A stretch of DNA of 64,000 nt from Fusobacterium varium. GTDB lineage: Bacteria; Fusobacteriota; Fusobacteriia; Fusobacteriales; Fusobacteriaceae. Location of the stretch: the NCBI GenBank assembly GCA_021531615.1, contig JADYUE010000005.1, forward strand, positions 19,436-83,435, given 5' to 3'. A model generated the notes under the pieces. That model made no database searches and was not told where the DNA came from. It worked only from the letters and a program-made list of their open reading frames with translations. The translations under genes were made by a program, and so were the position numbers. Shown here in pieces: positions 18,481 to 27,593 of this stretch; within the stretch, counting starts at the first letter, position 1; each line of letters opens with the position of its first letter.

Positions 18481-18527
18481 AATAAGCTGGTAAATCATTA
18501 ATTTGATTTATTAGCTTATTTTTTTAT
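18481..18527 (+). terminator. Intrinsic terminator of the porin-tetR unit
   Basis: A 17-bp stem with two G-T wobbles (AATAAGCTGGTAAATCA / TGATTTATTAGCTTATT) and a run of seven T at the end. Confidence 0.85.
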
Positions 18528-18529
18528 TT

Positions 18530-18833
18530 CTAAACTATAATTTATCTAGCTAAGCTAGGTTCTCTAATATATCGTTAGTTTTACAGCAAAGTACCTTTGC
18601 ATTAGCGATTATTAGTCAAGTTAAGTTATCAAAACTTATATTTTAAATATCAGCTAAATTCCATGTCAAAGAATAAAGAGAGAGTAATACTCATCTGACT
18701 AAAATTCCGAAACTCGACTTCGTCTCAAACACGTCGGAATTTTTAGCATCAGATTTCGTAACTCTCTCTAATATTCTTCTCCAAATTCCATTTTAGCTGA
18801 TATTTGGAAAAGAAAAAATATATTATAGTTTAG
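18530..18833. repeat. Nested palindromic, MITE-like element
   Basis: This fills the only non-coding stretch over 300 bp. Terminal 12-bp perfect inverted repeats (CTAAACTATAAT / ATTATAGTTTAG) lie at 18530-18541 and 18822-18833. Inside are a 14-bp perfect pair (AAATATCAGCTAAA, 18645-18658 and 18792-18805), a 9-bp pair (AGAGAGAGT, 18677-18685 and 18761-18769) and a 10-bp pair (AAAATTCCGA, 18701-18710 and 18734-18743). The last encloses a 23-nt loop with a small GAC-TTC-GTC hairpin. The left part holds separate hairpins (CTAGCT-A-AGCTAG at 18546; GCAAAG-TAC-CTTTGC at 18586). No ORF is present. It could be a non-autonomous mobile element or encode a structured RNA. Confidence 0.65.
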
Positions 18834-18850
18834 TAATTTAAATTTATAAA

Positions 18851-18902
18851 AATAAAAAAGATTGTTAAAAGTGATTTTAGCTCAACTTATAACAATCTTT
18901 TC
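18851..18902 (-). terminator. Intrinsic terminator of the K+/H+ antiporter gene
   Basis: Arms AAAAGATTGTT (18857-18866) and AACAATCTTTT (18891-18901), read leftward, with a T-rich tail at 18851-18859. Confidence 0.8.
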
Positions 18903-18907
18903 TAACT

Positions 18908-20305
18908 TTATTTCATTGAAAATAGAATCTTATCTCCAGCTTTTAAAATTACATCTCCTCTAGGTGTAATATCCTCATCTCCTCTACGAATAGAGATTAT
19001 ATGCATACTTTTAGGAAGATTTAACTCTCTTATCTCTTTATTGATATACTCAGATTTTCTATCTAAATACAATTTTTTTAATGAAAGCTCTTCTAATTCC
19101 TCTAAATCAATAGTATCAGCATCTGCTTCACTAACAGGATCTAAAAGCCCCAAATATTTAGCCAATGGTTTCAATGTCATACCTTGAATCATTACAGAGA
19201 AAACTACCATATAGAAAACCATATTAAATATTACCTGTGAATTGTCTATCCCTGCTGTTATTGCATTAGTTGAAAAAATAATTGGAACTGCTCCTTTTAA
19301 ACCTGCCCAAGACATAAAGAACTTTTCTTTTTTGGTATACTTAAAAGGTGACATTAGAGCAAATACAACTGCCATACGAGCAACTATTGTTATCATAATT
19401 GCTAATATACTTCCCCTTATTACAACTGCTTTTAACTGACTTGGGAACACCAATAATCCTAGAATAATAAACATTGTTATCTGCATCAACCAAGATGCTA
19501 CCCTCATATTTTTTATACAGTTCATTCTAAAATCAAAGTGCTCATTTCCTATTAATATTCCCATTAAATAGATAGCTAAAAATCCATTTCCACCTATAAT
19601 ATTAGTTCCTGCAAAACATATAAATAACATGGCTATTATATGAATTGTCAAAAACTCTTCTCTCTCTATCTTCAATATTTTCCCCAATGGTAATGATATC
19701 TTTCCAAATATAATTCCCATTAAAGCACCAAATATAATTTGTCTAAATAAAAATATTACTCCCCAAAATATACTTGTCTTTTCTCCTGCTCCAAACATTG
19801 ATAATATAAAAAGAATCAAAGCATATGCCATAGGGTCATTACTTCCAGACTCTATCTCTATTACTGTACGTATTTTCTTTTTAAGATTTGATCCACCAAG
19901 CATGGATATAACTGCTGCTGCATCTGTTGAAGAAACTATTGCCCCAAACAGTAAGGACTCCTTTAAATTTAAGCTAGTTAGAACATAGGCTATTAAAGCA
20001 GCTAACATAGCTGTAAAAAATACCCCTGCTGTTGCCAATATCCCACTTGGATAGAGTGCCATTGTTGCATCAGATTTCTTTGTTTCAAGTGCCCCAGCAA
20101 ATAGAATAAACAATAATGCAACATTTCCTATATCTTGAGTAATCTTAGCATCATCAAAATAGATACCACCAATTCCCTCAGAACCTGCTGCAATCCCTAT
20201 AAAAAGGAAGAGTATCAGCAATGGAACTTGCACTTTTTTGGTTACTCTAATTGAAAGAAGACTTATTAATAATAAAATTCCACATGTTAAAATTTTGTAA
20301 TCCAT
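18908..20305 (-). CDS. Potassium/proton antiporter, NhaP2/CvrA type
   Basis: A 465-residue CPA1-type cation/proton antiporter. About 12 hydrophobic segments span residues 1-385, with the antiporter signature (IVSSTDAAAVISML) near residue 125 and the ESGSNDPMAY block near 152. A TrkA_C (RCK_C) domain of about 70 residues forms the cytoplasmic C-terminus and probably binds a regulatory ligand. Homologues move K+ or Na+ against H+ for pH and osmotic balance; the ion here is not certain. It lies downstream of brnQ on the same strand, with 116 bp between. Confidence 0.82.
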   Translation of the reverse strand: MDYKILTCGILLLISLLSIRVTKKVQVPLLILFLFIGIAAGSEGIGGIYFDDAKITQDIGNVALLFILFAGALETKKSDATMALYPSGILATAGVFFTAMLAALIAYVLTSLNLKESLLFGAIVSSTDAAAVISMLGGSNLKKKIRTVIEIESGSNDPMAYALILFILSMFGAGEKTSIFWGVIFLFRQIIFGALMGIIFGKISLPLGKILKIEREEFLTIHIIAMLFICFAGTNIIGGNGFLAIYLMGILIGNEHFDFRMNCIKNMRVASWLMQITMFIILGLLVFPSQLKAVVIRGSILAIMITIVARMAVVFALMSPFKYTKKEKFFMSWAGLKGAVPIIFSTNAITAGIDNSQVIFNMVFYMVVFSVMIQGMTLKPLAKYLGLLDPVSEADADTIDLEELEELSLKKLYLDRKSEYINKEIRELNLPKSMHIISIRRGDEDITPRGDVILKAGDKILFSMK

Positions 20306-20421
20306 ATTTGACTCCTTTCAAAAATATTATATATCTCATTTTACAACATATATATAAAACATACAATCTTATTTTATTTCATATATATTTTTCTTTTAAA
20401 AGAGTCCTATTTATAAAACAA

Positions 20422-21714
20422 TTATCTAGTTTTAAACATATATTTAAAACTAACAGCACAAATTATACTTGGAAGAATCCATGCTAAACCAAAAGTATTT
20501 AATGGAAGGCTTCTATATATAATAGTTAAAATTTCACTGGTATTTATTGATAAAACTTGTGCCATTTCATAAGCCCCAACTAAACTTGCTCCTACTACTG
20601 CCCCTACATAAATTGAATTTGATTTTATTTGCTCCTTAAAGAAGTTTAAAATAATTAAAACTATTGCTATTGGATAGATTAAAGTTAAGATAGGTGCTGA
20701 AATTTTTACTATTATATCTACTCCAAAACCTGCAAATATAAAGCTAATAATTGTAGTTACAATTACAACTTTTTCATATGTTGTATTTAATAATTTACTA
20801 AAATAATCTCCAACTGTTGCTGTAAGCCCTATTGCTGTTGTTAGACAAGCTCCAGTTACACAGATTCCTAAAATTAGGTTTCCTGATCTTCCTAACATTC
20901 TATCTACTATCTCATTTAAAAGTTGTGTAGTCTTAGCTCCTTGGAATATTCCATTAGAAGTAGCACCAATATATAATAATCCACCATATACCACTGCTAA
21001 TCCACAAACTGCTATTATACTTGAGCTACTTAAAAATTTCATTTCTTGTTTTACAGTCAAATTTCTTCCATTTCTAATAGCTTTTATTATGATACTAGAG
21101 AATACAATAGCTCCCAATGTGTCCATTGTTTGATATCCATTATAGAATCCATATTTAAAAGGGTTAGTCATTGTTTCAACTACAACTGGTTCTCCTAATG
21201 GGAAAAATACCCCTTTTACTATTATTATTGCAAGAATTATTATTAAAATAGGAGTTAATACCTTTCCTACTCTCTCAATTACAGCATTTGCTCTTATTGA
21301 AAACATAAGTACTACTGCAAAATAGATAAAAAGGAATATATATTTATACATATCCACATCTGTTCCATTAGTATGTGGTAAAATTGCCATTTCATAAGCA
21401 GTTGCCCCTGTTCTTGGTAATGCTAAAAATGGACCTATTGCTAATATTAAAACTACATTAAATACCTTACTAAATTTAGGTGACACTCTATTAGCAAAAT
21501 CATCTAAATCTTTACCTGCATATGCTGCTGAAATAATTGCTAAAAGTGGAATCCCTATTCCTGTTATAAAAAATCCCAATGTAGCTGCTTCCCACATCTC
21601 CCCAACATCAAATCCTACTTTAGGTGGAAATATCAAATTTCCCGCTCCAAATAACATTGCAAATAATGCAAATCCTGTTAAAATAATATCTTTCTTTCTG
21701 TAAATTTTAATCAC
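20422..21714 (-). CDS. brnQ: Branched-chain amino acid transporter (copy 1)
   Basis: A 430-residue LIVCS-family cation-coupled carrier for Leu, Ile and Val, with about 12 membrane segments. The N-terminal block ILTGFALFAMLFGAGNLIFPP is the family hallmark. It is a clear paralogue of the gene immediately upstream (21803-23074), with long shared stretches such as GLTATVGDYFSKLL near residue 295. The two are separated by a strong hairpin terminator, so they can be expressed apart. No terminator is obvious before the antiporter gene. Confidence 0.92.
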   Translation of the reverse strand: MIKIYRKKDIILTGFALFAMLFGAGNLIFPPKVGFDVGEMWEAATLGFFITGIGIPLLAIISAAYAGKDLDDFANRVSPKFSKVFNVVLILAIGPFLALPRTGATAYEMAILPHTNGTDVDMYKYIFLFIYFAVVLMFSIRANAVIERVGKVLTPILIIILAIIIVKGVFFPLGEPVVVETMTNPFKYGFYNGYQTMDTLGAIVFSSIIIKAIRNGRNLTVKQEMKFLSSSSIIAVCGLAVVYGGLLYIGATSNGIFQGAKTTQLLNEIVDRMLGRSGNLILGICVTGACLTTAIGLTATVGDYFSKLLNTTYEKVVIVTTIISFIFAGFGVDIIVKISAPILTLIYPIAIVLIILNFFKEQIKSNSIYVGAVVGASLVGAYEMAQVLSINTSEILTIIYRSLPLNTFGLAWILPSIICAVSFKYMFKTR

Positions 21715-21740
21715 TCCAATCTAAAATATTTATAACATAA

Positions 21741-21780
21741 AAATAGTATGACTCTAAAAAATAACTGAGTCATACTATTT
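21741..21780 (-). terminator. Intrinsic terminator between the two brnQ genes
   Basis: A perfect 14-bp stem (AAATAGTATGACTC / GAGTCATACTATTT) with a 12-nt loop, followed leftward by T-rich DNA. It should stop much of the transcript of the upstream brnQ copy. Confidence 0.88.
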
Positions 21781-21802
21781 CACGACTTACTAAAATTATC
21801 TT

Positions 21803-23074
21803 TTACTTCTTCTTAATAAAACTAAACAGTACCCCTACAACAATACTAGGAATTAACCATGCAAATCCTATACTTGAAAGAGGTAGAGAGTTGTATAGAA
21901 GTTTCACACTCTCTGGAAGAGAAATTAGTCCTGCTAGTGTTTCATATCCACTTACTATTCCTGCTCCTATAACTGCTCCTGTAAATGTATTATCATTTTT
22001 TATAAAATCTTTAAAAAAGTTAAGGGCTATCAATACTATTGAGATAGGATAGATAAATACTAAAACTGGAACTGCTAATTTTACTATCATATCCACTCCA
22101 AAACTTGCAAATATAAAACTTATTACCACAGTAAATAAAACTATCTTCTCATAAGATATTTTCAATAGATTACTAAAATAATCTCCAACTGTTGCTGTAA
22201 GCCCTATTGCTGTTGTTAAACAAGCTCCAGCTACACATATACCTAGTATTAACTTTCCTGCATTTCCCAATAGTAAAATTACCATTGAAGATAGTAGCTC
22301 TATATTTCCCTTTCCACCAGTTACAACATCTGTTGCTGTAGCTCCAATATAAACTAATCCACCATATACAATAGCTAAGCCACCTATTGCAATAACACTA
22401 GTTTGTAAAAGGAATGAAAGCTCCTGTCTCTTAGTTAATGCTTTGTCTTTTCTAATAGATTTCAAAATTATCTCTGAGAAAACAATAGCTGCTAATGTAT
22501 CCATTGTTTGATATCCAGTAAGAAAACCATATTTAAAAGTTTCTGGTTTATGTAGATCACTTGGAACTCCAATAGGTGAAAAAATACCTTTAAATATTAT
22601 TATAGCTAATACTATTAATAATATTGGTGTTAAAATAGCTCCTACTCTATCTATTACCTTACTTGATTTTAATGAAAATAAAATAGTTATAAGAAAGAAT
22701 ACTCCTAAGAATATAAATTTATATACACTATAATTTTCAGTACTTTGTGGCACTATCATTTCAAAGGCTGTTGCCCCTGTTCTTGGCAGTGCTAAAAGTG
22801 GTCCTATTGCTAAAATTAAAGCTATATTAAATACTTTACTAAATTTAGCAGAAACTCTAACTGCAAAACTATCCAAATCTTTTCCTGCTACTGCTGCTGC
22901 AATTATTGCCATTAATGGAAAGCCTGCTCCTGTAAGAATAAACCCTGTTGCTGCTGTCAGCCAATTTTGCCCAGTTTCAAATCCTACAGCAGGGGGAAAT
23001 ATCAGATTTCCTGCTCCAAAAAGCATCGCAAATAATGCAAATCCTGTAAGTATAACTTCTCTTTTTTTATACAT
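21803..23074 (-). CDS. brnQ: Branched-chain amino acid transporter (copy 2)
   Basis: A 423-residue LIVCS-family carrier, paralogous to the following gene. It begins MYKKREVILTGFALFAM and has about 12 membrane segments. The conserved core (GLTATVGDYFSNLL, NRTGATAFEM-like block at RTGATAFEM near residue 106) is shared with copy 1, whereas the loops and the C-terminus differ. The tandem arrangement points to local duplication. The start has a GGAGGAAAGGG site. Different affinity or regulation of the two copies is likely but not visible. Confidence 0.92.
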   Translation of the reverse strand: MYKKREVILTGFALFAMLFGAGNLIFPPAVGFETGQNWLTAATGFILTGAGFPLMAIIAAAVAGKDLDSFAVRVSAKFSKVFNIALILAIGPLLALPRTGATAFEMIVPQSTENYSVYKFIFLGVFFLITILFSLKSSKVIDRVGAILTPILLIVLAIIIFKGIFSPIGVPSDLHKPETFKYGFLTGYQTMDTLAAIVFSEIILKSIRKDKALTKRQELSFLLQTSVIAIGGLAIVYGGLVYIGATATDVVTGGKGNIELLSSMVILLLGNAGKLILGICVAGACLTTAIGLTATVGDYFSNLLKISYEKIVLFTVVISFIFASFGVDMIVKLAVPVLVFIYPISIVLIALNFFKDFIKNDNTFTGAVIGAGIVSGYETLAGLISLPESVKLLYNSLPLSSIGFAWLIPSIVVGVLFSFIKKK

Positions 23075-23253
23075 TATTCCCTTTCCTCCTATATTTTTTC
23101 TTTTTTATTTTATGCTTATTTATACTATACAATTAACATACTAATTAAAATTATAACAAGATTTTTATTTTATGTCAATATAATAATATTATAGTATTAT
23201 TTTTTTAGTACTATTTTTTATAAAAATTTTATTTTATTTTTTCCAATATATTG

Positions 23254-23259
23254 TATAAT
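23254..23259 (+). promoter_or_regulatory. Candidate -10 box for the ArsC/Spx-like gene
   Basis: A perfect TATAAT 35 bp before the ATG, preceded by TG. The -35 region is poor (TTTATT). The interval 23075-23293 also holds the divergent brnQ promoter and is otherwise featureless A/T-rich DNA. Confidence 0.4.
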
Positions 23260-23293
23260 ATAGTTAAAATTTATCTTTAAGGAGGAATAATTT

Positions 23294-23653
23294 ATGTCAA
23301 TACTTTTTATAAACTATCCAAAATGTAGTACTTGTGTAAAAGCTAAAAAATGGTTAGAAGAAAATAATCTATCTTTTACAGATAGACATATTGTTGAAAA
23401 TAATCCTACTGCTGAAGAGTTAAAAGAGTTTATAGCCTTAAGTGGACTACCTGTTAAAAAATTCTTTAATACAAGCGGAATCTTATATAGAGAGATGAAC
23501 TTAAAAGAAAAAGTAGCAACTGAATCTGATGAAGAGCTTATTAAAATTCTAGCTTCTAATGGTATGTTGGTAAAAAGACCTCTTGTGGTTACTGAAAAAG
23601 GTGTTCTTCTAGGTTTTAAAGCTGATAAATGGGCTGAATTTTTTAATAAATAA
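23294..23653 (+). CDS. ArsC/Spx/YffB-family thioredoxin-fold protein
   Basis: A 119-residue protein of the arsenate reductase-like family. It has a redox motif C11-S-T-C14 near the N-terminus and the family block GLPVKKFFNTSG near residue 51, with RPLVVTEKG near 95. The two-cysteine motif is Spx-like. No RNA polymerase binding or arsenic context is visible, so it could be a reductase or a regulator. It is monocistronic, with AAGGAGG before the ATG and a terminator 8 bp after the stop. Confidence 0.8.
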   Translation: MSILFINYPKCSTCVKAKKWLEENNLSFTDRHIVENNPTAEELKEFIALSGLPVKKFFNTSGILYREMNLKEKVATESDEELIKILASNGMLVKRPLVVTEKGVLLGFKADKWAEFFNK

Positions 23654-23661
23654 TTTTATAG

Positions 23662-23699
23662 AAAAAAGCTTATCCGACAAAAATCGAATAAGCTTTTTT
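23662..23699. terminator. Bidirectional intrinsic terminator
   Basis: A 12-bp perfect stem (AAAAAAGCTTAT / ATAAGCTTTTTT) between the converging ArsC/Spx-like and dicarboxylate symporter genes. Confidence 0.88.
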
Positions 23700-23708
23700 G
23701 TTTCTATT

Positions 23709-24947
23709 TTATCCTAGTTTTCTTTTCATCCAATCTTTTCCCTCTACCAATCTAGTTACTAACATAGCAGCTACTGTATCTCCTGTGGCATTTATCATAG
23801 TTGCTGGTGGATCTACTAAATAACCTATAGTTGCAATTATAGGAAATGCTTCTGGTGGGAATCCATACATTGTTACTATTAACATCTCTCCTATTAATCC
23901 TCCACCTGGTACACCAGACATTACTACTCCACCTACTATTGAAAGTAAAATAGCACTAACATATGTTCCAACTCCTGTAAATGGCACTTGGAAAATTCCG
24001 AATAGGAAAGAGATCTTTAATATTGAACTAAATACTGTTCCATCCATATGAGCAGTCGCTCCAATAGGTAAAACAATCTCTCTAATATCCTTTGGTACTC
24101 CTATTTTTTCTGCTGCCTCTAAGTTTACTGGAAGAGTTGCTATACTACTTTGAGTTGCAAGAGATGTAATCCCTGGTGAAATTAGATGTTTCATTGCTCT
24201 TACTCCATCTTTTCCCCCTGCAATATATCCATAAATTGGGAACATAACCACAAAATATATAAAACATAGAGGATAGTAGATAACCATAGCTCTTGTATAA
24301 GATCCTATTAATTGACCTCCATACTCTCCAACTAATGCTGCAAAATAAGCTCCTAATCCAATAGGTGCATAATACATTAATAGATTAATCATCTTTAAGA
24401 AAACTTCTGCTAGAGCCTCTAACCCTTTTGCAACTGGTTTTCCCTTTTCTCCAATCATATTGACACACATTCCAAAAACTATTGAAAATAGAATCAATGG
24501 TAACATATTTTTTCTTGAAATCAATTCAGGAAAATCTGTTACAGTTAGAGCTTTTACAACTTGTTCACCAGTTTGGAATGGTTTTAATGCTTCAGTAGCT
24601 TTTAAACTTAAATTTACCCCTTGAGCTGGTGGAAAAACTGTAACTATTACTAAAATTATTATCGCTGCTACAAATCCTGTTGACACAAATACTAAGAATA
24701 GATTTTTTAAAACACTTTTTAATCTCTTCATATCACTCATACTAGATATTGAACTACTGATAGTTACCAACACCAATGGAACTACTATTGTAAACATACC
24801 GTTAATAAACAGATCCCCTAAAGGTTTTAAAACTTTTGCCTTTTCTCCAAATTGGATACCTATTAAACTTCCTAAAAAAATTGCTCCTAATAGTATTATT
24901 GAGAATCTGTAAGCTTCCCATATACTTTTTTTCTTTAAATCTGCCAT
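23709..24947 (-). CDS. Dicarboxylate/amino acid:cation symporter (DAACS family)
   Basis: A 412-residue glutamate-transporter-fold protein. It has about eight membrane helices and two re-entrant loops. The first hairpin is serine-rich (TSLATQSSIATLPVN, near residue 265), followed by the GATAHMDGT block near 300 and the second hairpin, PGGGLIGEMLI, near 350. It should import glutamate, aspartate, serine or a C4-dicarboxylate with Na+ or H+; the substrate is not fixed. It lies 53 bp after dapF on the same strand and may be co-transcribed. Confidence 0.86.
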   Translation of the reverse strand: MADLKKKSIWEAYRFSIILLGAIFLGSLIGIQFGEKAKVLKPLGDLFINGMFTIVVPLVLVTISSSISSMSDMKRLKSVLKNLFLVFVSTGFVAAIIILVIVTVFPPAQGVNLSLKATEALKPFQTGEQVVKALTVTDFPELISRKNMLPLILFSIVFGMCVNMIGEKGKPVAKGLEALAEVFLKMINLLMYYAPIGLGAYFAALVGEYGGQLIGSYTRAMVIYYPLCFIYFVVMFPIYGYIAGGKDGVRAMKHLISPGITSLATQSSIATLPVNLEAAEKIGVPKDIREIVLPIGATAHMDGTVFSSILKISFLFGIFQVPFTGVGTYVSAILLSIVGGVVMSGVPGGGLIGEMLIVTMYGFPPEAFPIIATIGYLVDPPATMINATGDTVAAMLVTRLVEGKDWMKRKLG

Positions 24948-25000
24948 CTTTTACCTCCCTTTATTTTAATTCAAGTTATTTTCTAGCCCACTAAATATTT

Positions 25001-25831
25001 TTATATCTCCCCAATACATATTCTCTCTGCTTTTCCAGCCATAATGATACTATAATCCTCTTTTATCTCTACTTGAACATCTCCTCCCTCTGCTTTCATT
25101 AAAATCTTACTTTCATCAACTATTCCTAATTTTTTTGCCACTGCTGCTGATGCACAACAACCAGTTCCACAACCTAAAGTTCTTCCTGCACCCCTTTCCC
25201 AAGTTTTAATCTCCATTGTTTTTTCATCTATTTTTTTTACAAAATTTACATTTGTTTTGTTTTTAAAGATATCTAACATTTCTATCTTTCTTCCTAAATC
25301 ATTTACATCATAATTAGAATAGTCATCAACAAATACTACTGTATGTGGTACTCCCATCAAAACACTTGATAATATAATCTCTCTTCCATCTATAACTACT
25401 TTTTTATTTAATACAATTTCACTATCTGTAATATTTGTAATTGAATCAGCTCTAAAATTAACTTTCTCCATATCCACAGTAAGATAAATTGCTTCGCCAT
25501 CTTCATCTGTTTCTAAATTAATAGTTTTTATTCCTGCATCGGTCTCAACTAAGAAATGTTTTTTATCTACTATTTTATTATCATAGACAAATTTAGAAAA
25601 ACATCTAATTCCATTACCACACATCTCTCCTCTTGAGCCATCAGAGTTGTAATAGTGCATTCTTATATCTACTATTTTACTTTCACTGCAAAACATCAAT
25701 CCATCTGCACCTATTCCAAAATGTCTATCACACACTTTTTTTGCAAATTCATTCCAATTATCTTTCTGTTCTTCCAATCCATTTACTAAAATAAAATCAT
25801 TTCCTGCTGCTTGCATCTTTGTAAATTTCAT
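25001..25831 (-). CDS. dapF: Diaminopimelate epimerase
   Basis: A 276-residue cofactor-free racemase that converts LL- to meso-diaminopimelate for lysine and peptidoglycan synthesis. The two catalytic cysteines are visible: Cys71 (GEMCGNGIRC) and Cys221 (LGCGTGC). I start it at ATG 25831 (MKFTKMQAAGNDF), 5 bp after GGGGG, instead of the longer in-frame TTG at 25843 that precedes this site. lysA lies upstream on the same strand, 158 bp away, giving a DAP-to-lysine pair. Confidence 0.94.
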   Translation of the reverse strand: MKFTKMQAAGNDFILVNGLEEQKDNWNEFAKKVCDRHFGIGADGLMFCSESKIVDIRMHYYNSDGSRGEMCGNGIRCFSKFVYDNKIVDKKHFLVETDAGIKTINLETDEDGEAIYLTVDMEKVNFRADSITNITDSEIVLNKKVVIDGREIILSSVLMGVPHTVVFVDDYSNYDVNDLGRKIEMLDIFKNKTNVNFVKKIDEKTMEIKTWERGAGRTLGCGTGCCASAAVAKKLGIVDESKILMKAEGGDVQVEIKEDYSIIMAGKAERICIGEI

Positions 25832-25989
25832 TTTTACCCCCAAATTTTAGTCGCTTTAACTATTGTAAATAAAAACTCTAATTTTTACCATAAATCAAAA
25901 TAATTATTTTTTTATTCACTTATACTTTAAAAATAGGATGAAAAATCTATTGCTTTACTTTTTATGTGTTCACTATTTAGTAACAAAGA

Positions 25990-27294
25990 TTATAATTCCA
26001 TATCCACATCATTTCTTACTAAATCTTCAAAACTCTCTCTTTTTATTGAAATAGCACTCTTTCCATCTTTCACAAATACAACTGCTGGTCTTTGTGCTTT
26101 GTTATAGTTGCTTGACATTGAATAACCATAAGCACCAGTTGTTGCTACTAACAATAGATCCCCAGCTTCAGCCTTTCCTAGTTTTCTATTTTTTATTATC
26201 AAATCCCCTGATTCACAACATTTTCCAGCTACTGTTACTATCTCATCTTCAACTACATCTAATTTATTAGCTAATACTGCTTCATATTCTGCTTGATAAA
26301 GTGCTGGTCTTATATTATCTGTCATTCCACCATCTATAAATACATATTTAACCCCACCAAAAGTCTCTTTTTTTCCTCCGACTCTATATAGTGTACTTCC
26401 TGCATTTCCTATAATACTTCTTCCAGGTTCAATAGAGATTTTCTTAATATTCATACCTTCTTTTTCTAAACTTTTCTCTATATGCTCTATCATAGATTTC
26501 ATAAACTTCTCTACATCAATTGCTGTATCTTTCTCTGTATAGTAAACTCCAAATCCTCCACCTAGATTTATCTCTGGAATCTCTATATTAAGTTTCTCTG
26601 AAATCTTTTTAGTCTCTTTTATCATAACTTCTATTCCTTCATGGAAAGCTTTTGTATCAAAAATTTGTGATCCTATGTGGCAATGGAAACCTAAAAACTC
26701 TAAATTTTTATCAGATGTTATCTTTTCAACAATTTCTGGGAACCTCTCATCAAATATTGATTCTCCAAATTTTGAAGAGTGTTTAGAAGTTTGAATATAT
26801 TCATGTGTATGAGCATCTATTCCAATATTTATTCTCAACATAACTTTTACTTTTTGATCTTTCTCTAAGCAGATTTTAGAAACTCTTTCTATCTCCTCTT
26901 CATTATCAATTATTATACTTCCAATTCCATAATCTAAGCACATTCTCAATTCATCATCTGTCTTGTTATTACCATGCATATGAACTCTCTCCATTGAGAT
27001 TCCACTTGCTTTTATTGTATATAATTCTCCCCCTGAAACTGCATCAATATGTAGATCATGTTTTTCTACTAATTTACAAATTGCTTTTGATAAAAAAGCT
27101 TTTGAAGCATAAACAACAGTTGTTTTAAATTTTTCACTTTTAAAGTTTTCTTTATATTTCATCATATTTTCTTCTATCAACTCTTGATCCATTATATATA
27201 ATGGTGTTCCATATTTTTCTGCTAACTCTGTTACTTTTATTCCTCCTATTTCTAATATTCCACTATTATTTTTCATTGTTCCAAAAAACTTCAT
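25990..27294 (-). CDS. lysA: Diaminopimelate decarboxylase
   Basis: A 434-residue PLP enzyme of the alanine racemase-fold group, making L-lysine from meso-DAP. The PLP lysine is Lys65 (VYASKAF); HCHIGSQ near residue 200, GGGFGVYY near 245 and the CESGD active-site block near 360 are all present. The start has an AGGAGTAAA site. It lies just upstream of dapF. The presence of both genes points to DAP-dependent lysine synthesis; whether the wall contains DAP or lanthionine cannot be decided from this. Confidence 0.95.
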   Translation of the reverse strand: MKFFGTMKNNSGILEIGGIKVTELAEKYGTPLYIMDQELIEENMMKYKENFKSEKFKTTVVYASKAFLSKAICKLVEKHDLHIDAVSGGELYTIKASGISMERVHMHGNNKTDDELRMCLDYGIGSIIIDNEEEIERVSKICLEKDQKVKVMLRINIGIDAHTHEYIQTSKHSSKFGESIFDERFPEIVEKITSDKNLEFLGFHCHIGSQIFDTKAFHEGIEVMIKETKKISEKLNIEIPEINLGGGFGVYYTEKDTAIDVEKFMKSMIEHIEKSLEKEGMNIKKISIEPGRSIIGNAGSTLYRVGGKKETFGGVKYVFIDGGMTDNIRPALYQAEYEAVLANKLDVVEDEIVTVAGKCCESGDLIIKNRKLGKAEAGDLLLVATTGAYGYSMSSNYNKAQRPAVVFVKDGKSAISIKRESFEDLVRNDVDMEL

Positions 27295-27593
27295 TTTACT
27301 CCTCCTATATTCTATCCAATAAGCTTTAACTAATTATATCTCTCACTATAGATATAATTCAAATTCCATCAAAAAACAAATATTAATTTTGTATATATCT
27401 ATTCATTATTTTATATATTAATATTTTAAAATAAATAAAAAAATAATATATTATAAATAAAATATATTATTTTTTATAATTATTTACTATATTTATCCTA
27501 CTAAATTATTTATTAAATAATATAAAAAGAGCTATTATAATCAATAAATCAAATTATCAACTTAAAATAGCTCCTGTTTTATATAATATTTTA
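27295..27593. other. A/T-rich intergenic interval before lysA
   Basis: About 300 bp with hardly any G or C. The left end should hold the lysA promoter and leader; no lysine-riboswitch-like conserved core is recognisable. The right end holds the terminator of the EamA gene. I see nothing else in it. Confidence 0.6.
27524..27573 (-). terminator. Intrinsic terminator of the EamA gene
   Basis: Arms GAGCTATTATAA (27529-27540) and TTAAAATAGCTC (27562-27573) with one mismatch, followed leftward by TTTTTATA. Confidence 0.7.

Noticed and set aside
18541..18830. Degenerate transposase remnant in the palindromic element
   Set aside because: Reading all frames gives only short stop-rich stretches and no transposase motif; the signal is symmetry, not coding.
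27295..27593. Lysine riboswitch or replication-origin-like A/T-rich tract before lysA
   Set aside because: No conserved riboswitch core, no DnaA-box cluster and no dnaA or dnaN nearby; it looks like ordinary A/T-rich spacer plus a terminator.
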